NCBI GenBank assembly: GCA_017430925.1
Contig: JAFRMA010000071.1
Location: 16,394-80,393, forward strand
Reading direction: 5' to 3'
DNA from: Solobacterium sp.
Lineage (GTDB): Bacteria > Bacillota_I > Bacilli_A > Erysipelotrichales > Erysipelotrichaceae
DNA length: 64,000 nucleotides
This document shows, piece after piece, positions 43,944 to 53,454 of the stretch (the stretch's first letter is position 1; each line of letters begins with the position of its first letter). The notes beneath the pieces are model-generated. The model was given only the letters and a program-made list of their open reading frames with translations. It did no database searches and was not told where the DNA came from. Position numbers and translations under genes: made by a program.

Positions 43944-46900
43944 ATGAAAAGGCTATCTTACAAAAAGATCATTTCTGTCTTTCTTTCGTTGATGATGCTT
44001 GCGGGAAACACGCAGGTACATGCGGAAGAACTACCTCCGGAAGAAACCACTCCCGAAGAAACAATACTTGTTGAAGAACTGCCCGCGGATGAGCAGGTTC
44101 CTGCAGAAGTACAGGAAGAAGACGAGGAAGAAGTAGTGGTCCTTGCCGGCAATGAGGAACCTGATGAGCCTGCGGATGAGACAGAGACGGATGAGACAAC
44201 AGAATCGGTTGTTGAAGAGGTCAACGAAGTACAGACTCTCACAGTAAATGAAGATGGTCCTGTATTTGACCTGCCGGAACAGTTATTTCTGCCGGTATGG
44301 TATGAGAAACAATACGAACTTCCGTTCACGCTGGCAGACGGATATAACGCAGCTGACATTGTGTGGTCGACAGACAATGATAATGTTGCCCTGATTGAAG
44401 AAAAAGACGGTGTCCTGTATCTTTCCACAAAACAGGAAGGTGAAACAGTGATTACCGGCAGCCTGAACACGGGAGACGGAGAAGTCAGTGATTCCGTACA
44501 CGTTATTACGGCGCACTGGTTTGAGCCAAGTATCCCGGGGATGATGTTTGAAGCTCCTGGCGGAGATCCAAAAACATTTACTGTTATGGCAATCAATGCG
44601 GCAGCGGAGATGAACTACACGGTATATTCAAAGGATCCTGCGATTGCTTCTGTTTCTGTTTCCGGAGACGGCAGCACCAAGACCGTAACCATTACGGCTG
44701 TCACCCCTGGCACTACAGAACTCTATGCCAGAATCACGGACCCCAACGATCCTGCGAAAGAACTTGATAATACTTTCCTGGGTGTAATTGTCTGTGACCC
44801 TGAAGCCGTTCTGGAAGACCTGAAGATCCTTTCTTTGGATGATGAAGAAATCACTGAACTTTATCTCCAAACCGGTGATGATCCAACCTGGGTCACTGCG
44901 GATATTTATCCCGGAACGATTCTTCCCGACAAGCTGCTTATGAGCAGCACAGATCCGGAAGTTGCTTATGCGACACACGGACCTGCAGAACTACCTCCTT
45001 CCTTGTTCTTCATCCATGCCGGTAATAAGGCTGGTACAGCGGATATCACCTTCTACATGGAAGGAAGTGATGTTAATGTTGTTATTCATGTTACCGTGGA
45101 AAAAGGAGAACCGGAGTTTAGCATCAGTGAGGAATTATACCTGCCGATCTGGTATGACAATGGTTATGAACTGACAGTTTATCTGTCTGAAGAATTTGAA
45201 CTTGATGATATTGAATGGACAACGGAAGATGAGGGTATCGCCTGGATTGAAAAGCGTGAAGGCATCCCATATGTGGTAACGGACATGTCCGGTGAAACAA
45301 CGATTACCGGTACGATTCATACAGAAAACGGTGATCTCAGTGATTCTGTCCTTGTCCACGTGGATAACTGGTTTGAGACAGACTGTCCGGGTATGATGTT
45401 TGAACGTCCCGAGGGATCACAGACATTCCATATCCGTGCGGTTAATCAAGCTTCAGGTAAATATTACGAGGTATATGCACAGGATACGAATGTTGCGGAA
45501 ATCACTGTCACCGGTGAAGGAGATGAGAAGACTGTCACCGTCACTCCTGCCGGGCCTGGCATGACTGTGCTTGCAGTACATATGCAAGATCCCAACCAGC
45601 CGGATTTTTTCCTGGAAAACAATATCCTCATGGATGTCATCGTCGGCGATCCAAATGCCGTACCGGAATCCATCAATGTACGCCGTACTGACAACGGACC
45701 GATAGATGATATCCATCTCAGAACATCCGGAGATCCCCTCTGGGTCGTTCTCGATATCGAACCGAAAAGCGTGCTTCCTGACCGTATTGCGTTTGAGAGT
45801 GATTATCCGGAAGTTGCCTATGTAACGGAAGGTCCGGAATTCCTCAGTCCTTATCTCTTCCAGGTCTTCCCGGGAAGCGAAGAAGGTAATGCGGTGATCA
45901 CCTTCCATATAAACAACAGCGATGTCTCTGTATCCCTCAACGTTACGGTCGAAAAAACGATCTTCTCCTTTGGTCATAATGACATGGTTGTTCCGGAGTG
46001 GGAAAATTACACACTGGATTATATTCTGGATTATCCCGGTGCCACGCTGGATGACATCACCTGGGAAACCGATAATAACGACCGTGCTGAGATCGAGGTC
46101 AACGGATCCACAGTGGAACTGTTTACCTATAACAGCGGTCCCGTCCATCTGACAGGGATCCTGCGTATGGATGGTGAGGAAATCGCAAGGCATGAAATTA
46201 ACGTGAATATTGTCCAATGGTTCGATTCAAGTACCTCATTTGTGAAATTTGCCGATCAGAATGCTGAACCGCAGAGTGTCTGGCTCGCTCCTGAAGGTCC
46301 GGTCAAAAACAGAGGTATGGATTATGAGTTCCTCTCTGCTGATGAATCTGTCGCTGTACTGGAAAAGACCGACAATATGGATGAATTCGGCAGGACAGAA
46401 TACATTATCCGGCCATTATCTCCCGGTAATATCCCCGTCTTATTTGTCAGTAAGGATCCTAATGATGAATCAAGAGATTTATCTGTCCGTGTTTTAGGTA
46501 TTAAGGTATGTGATAATTCTGCTTTAAAGAAAATCATTACTGTCAGCGAGATGGAAATGCAGCCGAACGAGCACACTGCCATCCGGATCAGTACGGACCC
46601 GGATGTTGTTGATCCTGCCCATATTTCCTTTACAAGTTCCGATGAATCAATTGTACATATCGAACGTAGTTCCTGGAATGAATATATGTACATGCTTGAA
46701 ACATTCGACAAGGAAGGTACCGCAACCCTGACCTTCTCAGAAGGAAAAGTAAAAGCCACAACAAAGATCACCGTTACCCGCTTTGTCAACACTGACAAAG
46801 ACTACTTCCCTCTCACCTATGTGGAAGGTGCGGCAGAACAAGGCTACAGTGATATCACCGTAACACTGAAAGGCAAGGTTGCTGGTTATGAACCCGTATG

Positions 46901-49775
46901 GGAAGTCTGGAATACCGGTGAAAACGAAGAAGACCACTTCCCGATGGAAGATCCGGATGACTGGCCTTTCACTGTTGAAAAGATTTCACAGAACAATGAC
47001 GGAACACAGTTTATCTATCGCGTAAGACCCGTAAGAGAAGGACAGGCACAGATCCGGTTTATTTCAAGAAACAACGAGACCAATTACTGGGCTGACTCAT
47101 GGACACATGTCGATGTCAGAGGTCTGGAAAAACTGAGATGGGCACCTTGGCGTCTGGAAGAATTCAATGACCCGGACAGAATCTGGCATAACAATGAAGA
47201 TATCTGGCTGGATCTTGAAAACGGTGATGCCCCAAACATCTGGTACCAGGTCTTCTACACCGAAGATGACACCATGCCGGAAGGTATGCCCTCAACTGCG
47301 GAAGAACTGCTTGCCTCGGAAAACAAGCTTTACTGCAACCGTTTCCTCAAGGTTGACTCCCCTTACTTTGACCAAAGCAGAATGTGGATCGCAGCAGCAG
47401 CTGTAAAACAGGGATGGGCAACATCTGACCTGCTCTGTGTGAAACTGAATGTTGAAAATGATTCCCTTGACGGTATCTGGGACGATGATTACAAGCAATA
47501 CATCATCGACAACAACCTGACCCTGACAGACTTGAAAGGCACCCTGCACGTCTTTGGTATTCCGGATGAAGCACTATACACCGGGGATAAGATCACCTTT
47601 GAAGATATCCGGGTATGGTATGGAACACATCAGCTTGGTGAAGGAATGGATTACAAGGTCACTTACTCCAACAACGTTAATCCTGCCCTTTCCACTGCCA
47701 AGAAACATCCGACAATCAAAATCACCGGTATGGGTGAATACACCAAGTCCTATACGCAGGCATTCTCTATTGTAAAGACACCTGTGGATGTATTTGATGA
47801 TCGTCTGGCACAACTTTCCGTCACGGCATCTGCAACAAGTTTTGTTACGACGAACAAGACAAAATCCGTTGTACCGAAGCTCAATGTCTCGCTGATCTCC
47901 CCGAGCGGAAAGAAGACAGCCTTGAAAGCAAATACGGATTATACCGTCATGTATCTGCCAATCTATAGCAATGATTCAGGTGAATACGGATACCGGGAGC
48001 ATTATGATACTCCGGTTGCCAAGATTCAGGTCACCGACTCCAAAAACTACCGGGTCCTGATCGTACCGAAAGCGACAAGCACGAAGATATCCGGCTTCAA
48101 CCTGGATAATATGGATCTTGAAAGCGATGTTCTGCAGGAGTATTGCCTGTATTACATGCCGATGATTCAGGTGTACTACAATGCGCCGGATTCCCCTGTC
48201 ACGCTGCTCAACATGAATGACGCTAAACTGTCGAAGTCTCTCGGGACATTGAAGCTTACATACGAAAACGGATATGATCCTGAGGAGATCCAGAAGCTCT
48301 TCACAGAAGGAAAGATCAAGGTAAAGATCGGCAAGCAGGCACTGAGACCAGCTATAATCCGCAATAATGGTTCCCCATTCCCTGAAGTCATTGAAGATGG
48401 TGACTACATCATCTGGGCCGGGAATCTCAGAGCCGGGAAGAACACGCTTGATCTAGGCGGTACATACGATTTTGAAAACCCCAATCCGAATACTCTTCCT
48501 GTCATTGGCTCCAAACAGGTTTCCTTCAATATCGCGCCGATATTGAATATTACATCGAAAACCGCGGTTGTTACAGGGCTTGTTTCCTCTGTAGCGCTAA
48601 ATGAACACAATTACTTCCAGCTTTTCAGTGAATGGGAAGATGAGGAAGGGAATTTCCGCTGGGATCCGGATATGAATAAACTTGCGGTAGACGGGAATGC
48701 TTCATCTATCCAGTTGAAGGATAAAAAAGGTAATATTATCGACCCGGATAACTACAACGTATATATAGACAACTATAACGGCAGACTCGGTTCCTTCAAG
48801 GTTGTCTTTGAAGGCAGACCGGAGAAAGGCTATACCGGGAAGATCACAAAGACTGTCAAGATCGTAGCTGCGGATCTGGCTGAGCTGCAGAATTCCGGCA
48901 GACTCCATGTCTCTTTCCGTGACATGGATGGTCCTGAAAATACTGCTGAGTATTCTTCTTCCGGCGCAAAACCGGAGATCCGGGTAGTTGTTGAAATGCC
49001 TTGGAATCCGGAACATGAACTTTCCCTGGGTAAAGACTACACTGTCACCTATAAGAACAATAAGACTCTGGGTTCCATCGCTTCTGTAACGATCAAGGGC
49101 AAAGGCTTCTACAAAGGACCTCTGGATACAGGTCTGACCTTCAAGATCGTACAAGCAGATCTGGAGTATATGCACGACTACAGATCACCGTTAGATGCAC
49201 AGGCAGCGGATATTGTATATAACGCAAAGGGTAAGGCAAATTACTGGAAGTCTGTACCTGTCATCTATGACAACGGGAAGGCACTGAAGAAAGGAAAAGA
49301 TTACCAGATCCTGGAAACAGAGTATTTCTATGGCGCAAATGTCTATGATGACAGAGGTGTGATCATTCACTCCATGGATGAACGGATTCCGGATGGTGCG
49401 AAGGTACCGCTCGGAGCAGAGATTCACGTCGCGGCGCATATCCGGATGCTCAACTCCAACTACACCTACAGCGGAAATGAGGATGAACACTGGATCCACA
49501 TGAATTACCGTATTGTTACCAAGGCAAAGAAGATTTCTTCCGCAAAGGTAAAGGTCAATGGCGGTAAAGCCGTCTACCTTGGTAATAACTGGGATATCGT
49601 ACCGCCGGTTACCGTTACTCTCGGTAAAGTTACACTCAGCGAAGAAGATTACGAAATTGTTGATATTCGTAATAACTGGCTGATTGGTACAGCATCCATG
49701 ACAATCAAAGGTAAAGGCGAATACTGGGGCACGAAGAAGATCACCTTCAAGATCACCAAAACACCTCTGAAGTAA
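43944..49775 (+). CDS. Very large secreted repeat protein with Ig-like domains
   Basis: 1943 residues from the ATG at 43944. The signal peptide covers residues 1-28 (MKRLSYKKIISVFLSLMMLA...VHA). A Glu/Pro/Thr-rich stalk runs to about 95. Three repeats of roughly 280 residues follow (coding starts near 44258, 45109 and 45961), each with WYxxxYEL, a W-T-D strand, HWFE/NWFE...GMMFE, and a late D-P-E-V-A-Y unit typical of BIG_2-like bacterial Ig folds. The C-terminal 900 residues hold several MBG/YDG-like beta modules such as DYKVTYSNNVNPALSTA, DYTVTYKNNKTLGSIASV and ASMTIKGKGEYWG. No LPXTG, SLH or choline-binding anchor is seen, so it is shed or held by unknown means. It has its own terminator. 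Confidence 0.85.
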   Translation: MKRLSYKKIISVFLSLMMLAGNTQVHAEELPPEETTPEETILVEELPADEQVPAEVQEEDEEEVVVLAGNEEPDEPADETETDETTESVVEEVNEVQTLTVNEDGPVFDLPEQLFLPVWYEKQYELPFTLADGYNAADIVWSTDNDNVALIEEKDGVLYLSTKQEGETVITGSLNTGDGEVSDSVHVITAHWFEPSIPGMMFEAPGGDPKTFTVMAINAAAEMNYTVYSKDPAIASVSVSGDGSTKTVTITAVTPGTTELYARITDPNDPAKELDNTFLGVIVCDPEAVLEDLKILSLDDEEITELYLQTGDDPTWVTADIYPGTILPDKLLMSSTDPEVAYATHGPAELPPSLFFIHAGNKAGTADITFYMEGSDVNVVIHVTVEKGEPEFSISEELYLPIWYDNGYELTVYLSEEFELDDIEWTTEDEGIAWIEKREGIPYVVTDMSGETTITGTIHTENGDLSDSVLVHVDNWFETDCPGMMFERPEGSQTFHIRAVNQASGKYYEVYAQDTNVAEITVTGEGDEKTVTVTPAGPGMTVLAVHMQDPNQPDFFLENNILMDVIVGDPNAVPESINVRRTDNGPIDDIHLRTSGDPLWVVLDIEPKSVLPDRIAFESDYPEVAYVTEGPEFLSPYLFQVFPGSEEGNAVITFHINNSDVSVSLNVTVEKTIFSFGHNDMVVPEWENYTLDYILDYPGATLDDITWETDNNDRAEIEVNGSTVELFTYNSGPVHLTGILRMDGEEIARHEINVNIVQWFDSSTSFVKFADQNAEPQSVWLAPEGPVKNRGMDYEFLSADESVAVLEKTDNMDEFGRTEYIIRPLSPGNIPVLFVSKDPNDESRDLSVRVLGIKVCDNSALKKIITVSEMEMQPNEHTAIRISTDPDVVDPAHISFTSSDESIVHIERSSWNEYMYMLETFDKEGTATLTFSEGKVKATTKITVTRFVNTDKDYFPLTYVEGAAEQGYSDITVTLKGKVAGYEPVWEVWNTGENEEDHFPMEDPDDWPFTVEKISQNNDGTQFIYRVRPVREGQAQIRFISRNNETNYWADSWTHVDVRGLEKLRWAPWRLEEFNDPDRIWHNNEDIWLDLENGDAPNIWYQVFYTEDDTMPEGMPSTAEELLASENKLYCNRFLKVDSPYFDQSRMWIAAAAVKQGWATSDLLCVKLNVENDSLDGIWDDDYKQYIIDNNLTLTDLKGTLHVFGIPDEALYTGDKITFEDIRVWYGTHQLGEGMDYKVTYSNNVNPALSTAKKHPTIKITGMGEYTKSYTQAFSIVKTPVDVFDDRLAQLSVTASATSFVTTNKTKSVVPKLNVSLISPSGKKTALKANTDYTVMYLPIYSNDSGEYGYREHYDTPVAKIQVTDSKNYRVLIVPKATSTKISGFNLDNMDLESDVLQEYCLYYMPMIQVYYNAPDSPVTLLNMNDAKLSKSLGTLKLTYENGYDPEEIQKLFTEGKIKVKIGKQALRPAIIRNNGSPFPEVIEDGDYIIWAGNLRAGKNTLDLGGTYDFENPNPNTLPVIGSKQVSFNIAPILNITSKTAVVTGLVSSVALNEHNYFQLFSEWEDEEGNFRWDPDMNKLAVDGNASSIQLKDKKGNIIDPDNYNVYIDNYNGRLGSFKVVFEGRPEKGYTGKITKTVKIVAADLAELQNSGRLHVSFRDMDGPENTAEYSSSGAKPEIRVVVEMPWNPEHELSLGKDYTVTYKNNKTLGSIASVTIKGKGFYKGPLDTGLTFKIVQADLEYMHDYRSPLDAQAADIVYNAKGKANYWKSVPVIYDNGKALKKGKDYQILETEYFYGANVYDDRGVIIHSMDERIPDGAKVPLGAEIHVAAHIRMLNSNYTYSGNEDEHWIHMNYRIVTKAKKISSAKVKVNGGKAVYLGNNWDIVPPVTVTLGKVTLSEEDYEIVDIRNNWLIGTASMTIKGKGEYWGTKKITFKITKTPLK

Positions 49776-49798
49776 TATCTGTTACCACACAAATAAAT

Positions 49799-49827
49799 GA
49801 ATCCCGCATATCATATGCGGGATTTTC
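49799..49827. terminator. Terminator of the large secreted protein gene
   Basis: A perfect ten-pair stem ATCCCGCATA/TATGCGGGAT with a TCA loop, followed by TTTTC. The convergent PHP gene ends about 30 bases later. Confidence 0.85.
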
Positions 49828-49858
49828 ATTCTTCAGATCAGAATAATGACCGGACTGA

Positions 49859-50713
49859 TTATTCATCGTAGTTTGAGCAAGCTTTCATATCCTCATAGAA
49901 CGAGTATGGTACAAAGAGATCTCCCCTTCCGCTGCCCAGTTCTATATCAGGCTTGGCAGCTCCGTGGAAGTCAGAACCTCCGCTTTGTTTCAAAGAAAAC
50001 TCTTCAGCCAGAGACACTGCTGTCTTCTTCATCTCCGGGGTGAATTCCGTATATTCCGTCTCAATTGCGTCAAGCCCTGCTTCTTTCATCTCCGGTAGAA
50101 ATTCTCTCAGTTCTTCCGGAGTCAGATTGAGGAGCGGATGTGCCACGATTGCCGTTGCTTCAAAGGTCTTGATGAAACGTACGGCTGCGGCTGACGTAAT
50201 TCTTCTGGCAGGAATGTAGAATCCATTGCCTTCCTTGAGGAGAGTATCAAATGCTGCGGAAACCGTCGGAACATAGCCTTTCTGCTCCAGGATACGCGCA
50301 ACATGGGAACGGTTGAATATATCGCTTCCGGATAAGGCAGCAACTTCTTCAAAGGTGATCTCATATCCGGCTTTGACAAGGTTATCAATGAGTATCTTGT
50401 TCGCATTTGTCTTGGCTATATTGACGAGTTCCAGGAAGTCTGTAATCTCCTGCCAATACTCTTCCCGGAAGAACAATCCTACGATATGGATCTCTTTCCG
50501 GTGCCATTCCGTCGTAAACTCACATCCAGGCACAGTGATTACCGTACTTTTCTTTCCGGCTTCCATGAATTCCTTCAGACCTTCCGCAGTGTTGTGATCG
50601 GTTAATGCCAACGCTGAAAGACCCTTCTCTTCTGCCAGAGAAACAAGTTCTGCAGGAGTTAGGGTACCGTCAGAACAGGTTGAATGAGAATGAAGATCAC
50701 AACGTTTTTCCAT
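49859..50713 (-). CDS. PHP-domain phosphoesterase (RNase AM/YciV-like)
   Basis: 284 residues. The four PHP metal-binding motifs are present: CDLHSHSTCSDG (motif I), ALTDHNTAEGL (motif II), a Cys-x-Phe region GCEFTTEW plus IVGLFF, AIVAHPLLN (motif III) and GGSDFHG (motif IV). The YciV group removes 5' nucleotides from RNA or hydrolyses nucleotide bisphosphates such as pAp. Cytoplasmic. Start by family fit; upstream is AT-rich. Single gene. Confidence 0.9.
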   Translation of the reverse strand: MEKRCDLHSHSTCSDGTLTPAELVSLAEEKGLSALALTDHNTAEGLKEFMEAGKKSTVITVPGCEFTTEWHRKEIHIVGLFFREEYWQEITDFLELVNIAKTNANKILIDNLVKAGYEITFEEVAALSGSDIFNRSHVARILEQKGYVPTVSAAFDTLLKEGNGFYIPARRITSAAAVRFIKTFEATAIVAHPLLNLTPEELREFLPEMKEAGLDAIETEYTEFTPEMKKTAVSLAEEFSLKQSGGSDFHGAAKPDIELGSGRGDLFVPYSFYEDMKACSNYDE

Positions 50714-50793
50714 ATCTCTATCTTACTACTATCTTACATTTCCGTCCGCAGACATATAGTTCTTCACCAGAATTGTTTTCTTGACTGCTAATC

Positions 50794-52335
50794 TTACGAT
50801 GATAGTTTGACTACGATCGTATCATCAATCATCTGCGTACAACCCGGATATGGGAAAGCAGGCATATCGATCACTTCCTGCAGAGAACTATATTTCCAGA
50901 CATCTCCTGAAGGTACCAGATCAATCGGATATCCCATGATATTATTCAAATACATGCGGTAGTTATTGTAGTAATTGATTGATATTTCTGATTCCAACGT
51001 CCTCCCATGAAGGTCTTCATATCCCAGCTTATGCACGATCACATCAGAGTATTCCAGATGACCTATAAAAACGACTCTTGTTTTTCCGGGAATATAGCCT
51101 TCTGTTGATTCCATGTGATATAGAACCCGGGTCATCAAAGAAAGTGTTTCTTTCTCTTCCACCATCTTCTTTACATAGACCTGGTTGGAATAAACCATGC
51201 CAAAGAAGATCAAAACTGCCGCCAGAGTTGTAAACACTTTGGAAAGAGATCTTTTCAGTTTTATTTCTGTATCATGGGGAACTAGTTCAAGAAACATGAC
51301 GGCTCCGAGATACAGCATACTTAAGGGGAAGTTCAGCAGAGTATCCGTGTTTCCATAGAGCAAATAGATAAAGTAAGCTGCTAAGGGACTTAATATTAAC
51401 AGAAACAAAACAGTAATTCTCTTCCCGGTACTCTTTGTCCTGACAGTGAGTAATACCAGTGCTGCAGAGACACAAAGAAGAAGAATGTGTACATAACCGG
51501 CAATTCTGCTGTAAAAAGTCTCAGGTCTGACCATATACTTAATCACACTTTTGTATAGACCCAGGATCATTCCAAACAGATGAAAATCACCAGATAAAAC
51601 CGTTGCGCTGGCAACACTGTTATAACTATGGGAAGATGCATCCGAAATCATATTGCATACTTTAAAGGACAAATAATACAATCCCAGGCTCAGGACAAAA
51701 ACCACAAGCATGACTGCAGCACGTTTCAGACTACCCTTGTTATCTTCTTCCTCGATACATCTCCTGATCAGCCAGAAAAGGCAAACCAGCATGCAAGCTC
51801 CGATATATGCCTGATACAGTGCGAGTGAAAGAGTCAGAAAAATCACAGCAATAACATACCTGTACTTTGTTTCAGCGATTGTCAGGCAATACGCAGTGAT
51901 CATACTGAACAGAAGACTTAACATAAACAGATCGATACAAAGCACATAAGCTGCGCTCGTTATGGTAATCGTCGGAGAAACACACAGAAGACCACACAGC
52001 AGAATGATGGAATTCCGTTTACGGATATTCAGAATCTTTACCATCAATATGATACTTATAGTGAGATAAACGAGAGCTAATATGCCAATCAAAAACGGAG
52101 CAGTGATTTCTCCTCTGAATTGCAGATATATTGGCTGCATCCACCTTCCCCTGCCAACCTGTTTCGGAATGTCTACACCACCCCGGAATATTCCCAGTGA
52201 ATCACTGTTAAATAAACTATTTGTATATCGGTATAAGTGGGCAATAACAGAAAAAAACAAGACAGACCGAAAGACCGGAATCACTCTTTCATCGTTCTTG
52301 AATTTACCCCACAAAAAGTTATCATTACTGCTCAT
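50794..52335 (-). CDS. Glucosyltransferase-domain multi-pass membrane protein (GtrII-like)
   Basis: 513 residues with about ten to eleven hydrophobic helices and a large extracellular C-terminal part from about 380. DIPKQVGRGRWMQPIYLQF between helices 1 and 2 and LSLALYQAYIGACMLVCLFWL near residue 170 match the Glucos_trans_II (GtrII/GtrV) family, which adds glucose from a lipid carrier to surface polysaccharides. It stands alone without the usual GtrA/GtrB genes, so the donor pathway must be elsewhere. It may decorate wall teichoic acid or another envelope glycan. Confidence 0.78.
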   Translation of the reverse strand: MSSNDNFLWGKFKNDERVIPVFRSVLFFSVIAHLYRYTNSLFNSDSLGIFRGGVDIPKQVGRGRWMQPIYLQFRGEITAPFLIGILALVYLTISIILMVKILNIRKRNSIILLCGLLCVSPTITITSAAYVLCIDLFMLSLLFSMITAYCLTIAETKYRYVIAVIFLTLSLALYQAYIGACMLVCLFWLIRRCIEEEDNKGSLKRAAVMLVVFVLSLGLYYLSFKVCNMISDASSHSYNSVASATVLSGDFHLFGMILGLYKSVIKYMVRPETFYSRIAGYVHILLLCVSAALVLLTVRTKSTGKRITVLFLLILSPLAAYFIYLLYGNTDTLLNFPLSMLYLGAVMFLELVPHDTEIKLKRSLSKVFTTLAAVLIFFGMVYSNQVYVKKMVEEKETLSLMTRVLYHMESTEGYIPGKTRVVFIGHLEYSDVIVHKLGYEDLHGRTLESEISINYYNNYRMYLNNIMGYPIDLVPSGDVWKYSSLQEVIDMPAFPYPGCTQMIDDTIVVKLSS

Positions 52336-52380
52336 ATATCTTTATCCTTTGTCAATTCTTGATGATTTTGACTGACGCTA

Positions 52381-53334
52381 TCAACTGGTAAATATTTCTT
52401 GTTTCATAAATTCCAGCACCTGTTCTCTGTTCTTCAGTCCGGCAGAAGAACCGGCTGCTGTAGTACAAATCGCTCCGCAGGCATTCGCAAAGCGCAGAGC
52501 TTCTTCCACAGTACCGCCATGAAGTAGTTCGCTGACAAATCCCGCAAGGAAGTTATCTCCCGCCCCTGTCGCATCGACTGCCTTGATCATATACGCCGGC
52601 AGTGAATAAGAGATTTCCTTGTTACGGAAGTAACATCCCTTGCCTCCGAGTTTGATAATTACATTTTTGACACCATACTGCAGGAATACTTCAGCCATTT
52701 CTTCCGGATCTTCTTTCCCGGTATAATAACGTGCTTCATCTTCGTTTGGTGTAATATACGTGATCATGGGCAGAGAAGTACGTATCTCTTCCAATGTACA
52801 TGGACGTGAGTTCGGAAGTTTGGTATCCGCGAACACCGGGATATCCAGTTCATGTGCATAACGCAGAACTGCTTCTGTCACCGGAGGATCGTCAAAAGGT
52901 GCCCGGAATAAAGAACCCAAAATCAGCACTTTAGGACGCAGTGATTCATTCAGGTACTTTTCAGGATGGAAGTTATAAAAATGTGCCTGATTGGTAATAG
53001 ACTGCCGGGTTCCGTCATCTTTGACAAACATTGTCGTCACCGGTGTAGGATGTTCAGAACGCCGGATCAGGGAGGTATCTGCCCCTGCTTCAGACAACCG
53101 GTGAAGCACCAGTTCTCCGGCTTCGTCCTGTCCGAGATTACAGAGGACAGCAGGCCTGTGTCCCAGTTTGGCAAGAGCCAGTGCTTCGTTAGCCGCTTCT
53201 CCACCTACATGAAGAGAACCGGAAACAGCCCTGTAACCGGAAGCGGAAACAGGGTTTGGATCAAGATTCTTAACAATAGAATCAATCAGTGCAACACCAA
53301 TGCACAGAACTTCACATTCTTTAGTTTTCATCAT
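52381..53334 (-). CDS. PfkB-family sugar kinase
   Basis: 317 residues from the ATG at 53334 (an adjacent ATG at 53331 is also possible; no strong ribosome site for either). N-terminal CIGVALIDSIV, GGEAANEALALAKLG, and the C-terminal AVDATGAGDNFLAGF, with the catalytic Asp and the anion hole. Ribokinase/fructokinase-like; the substrate is likely a furanose or deoxy-sugar. The neighbours are butyrate kinase upstream and Gtr downstream. A role with fructose released by the GH32 or GH13 enzymes is plausible but not shown. Confidence 0.87.
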   Translation of the reverse strand: MMKTKECEVLCIGVALIDSIVKNLDPNPVSASGYRAVSGSLHVGGEAANEALALAKLGHRPAVLCNLGQDEAGELVLHRLSEAGADTSLIRRSEHPTPVTTMFVKDDGTRQSITNQAHFYNFHPEKYLNESLRPKVLILGSLFRAPFDDPPVTEAVLRYAHELDIPVFADTKLPNSRPCTLEEIRTSLPMITYITPNEDEARYYTGKEDPEEMAEVFLQYGVKNVIIKLGGKGCYFRNKEISYSLPAYMIKAVDATGAGDNFLAGFVSELLHGGTVEEALRFANACGAICTTAAGSSAGLKNREQVLEFMKQEIFTS

Positions 53335-53363
53335 TTTCAAGTATACAGGACAGTTTGCCCATA

Positions 53364-53393
53364 AGAAAGACCCTGCATGTATAAGCAAGGTCT
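53364..53393 (-). terminator. Hairpin between the butyrate kinase and PfkB genes
   Basis: AGACCTTGC and GCAGGGTCT arms on the minus strand (one G-T pair) with an eight-base loop, followed by TTCTTAT. The U tract is poor, so termination would be partial. Confidence 0.45.
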
Positions 53394-53454
53394 GTATTGA
53401 TAATCAAGCTTCTTTAACCAGTTCAAGACACAGCATAATCAGCCGTATTCAGAA

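Noticed and set aside
45453..46217. 254-codon minus-strand frame inside the large secreted protein gene
   Set aside because: Antisense of the repeat-coding region; repeats in the sense strand produce similar long antisense frames.
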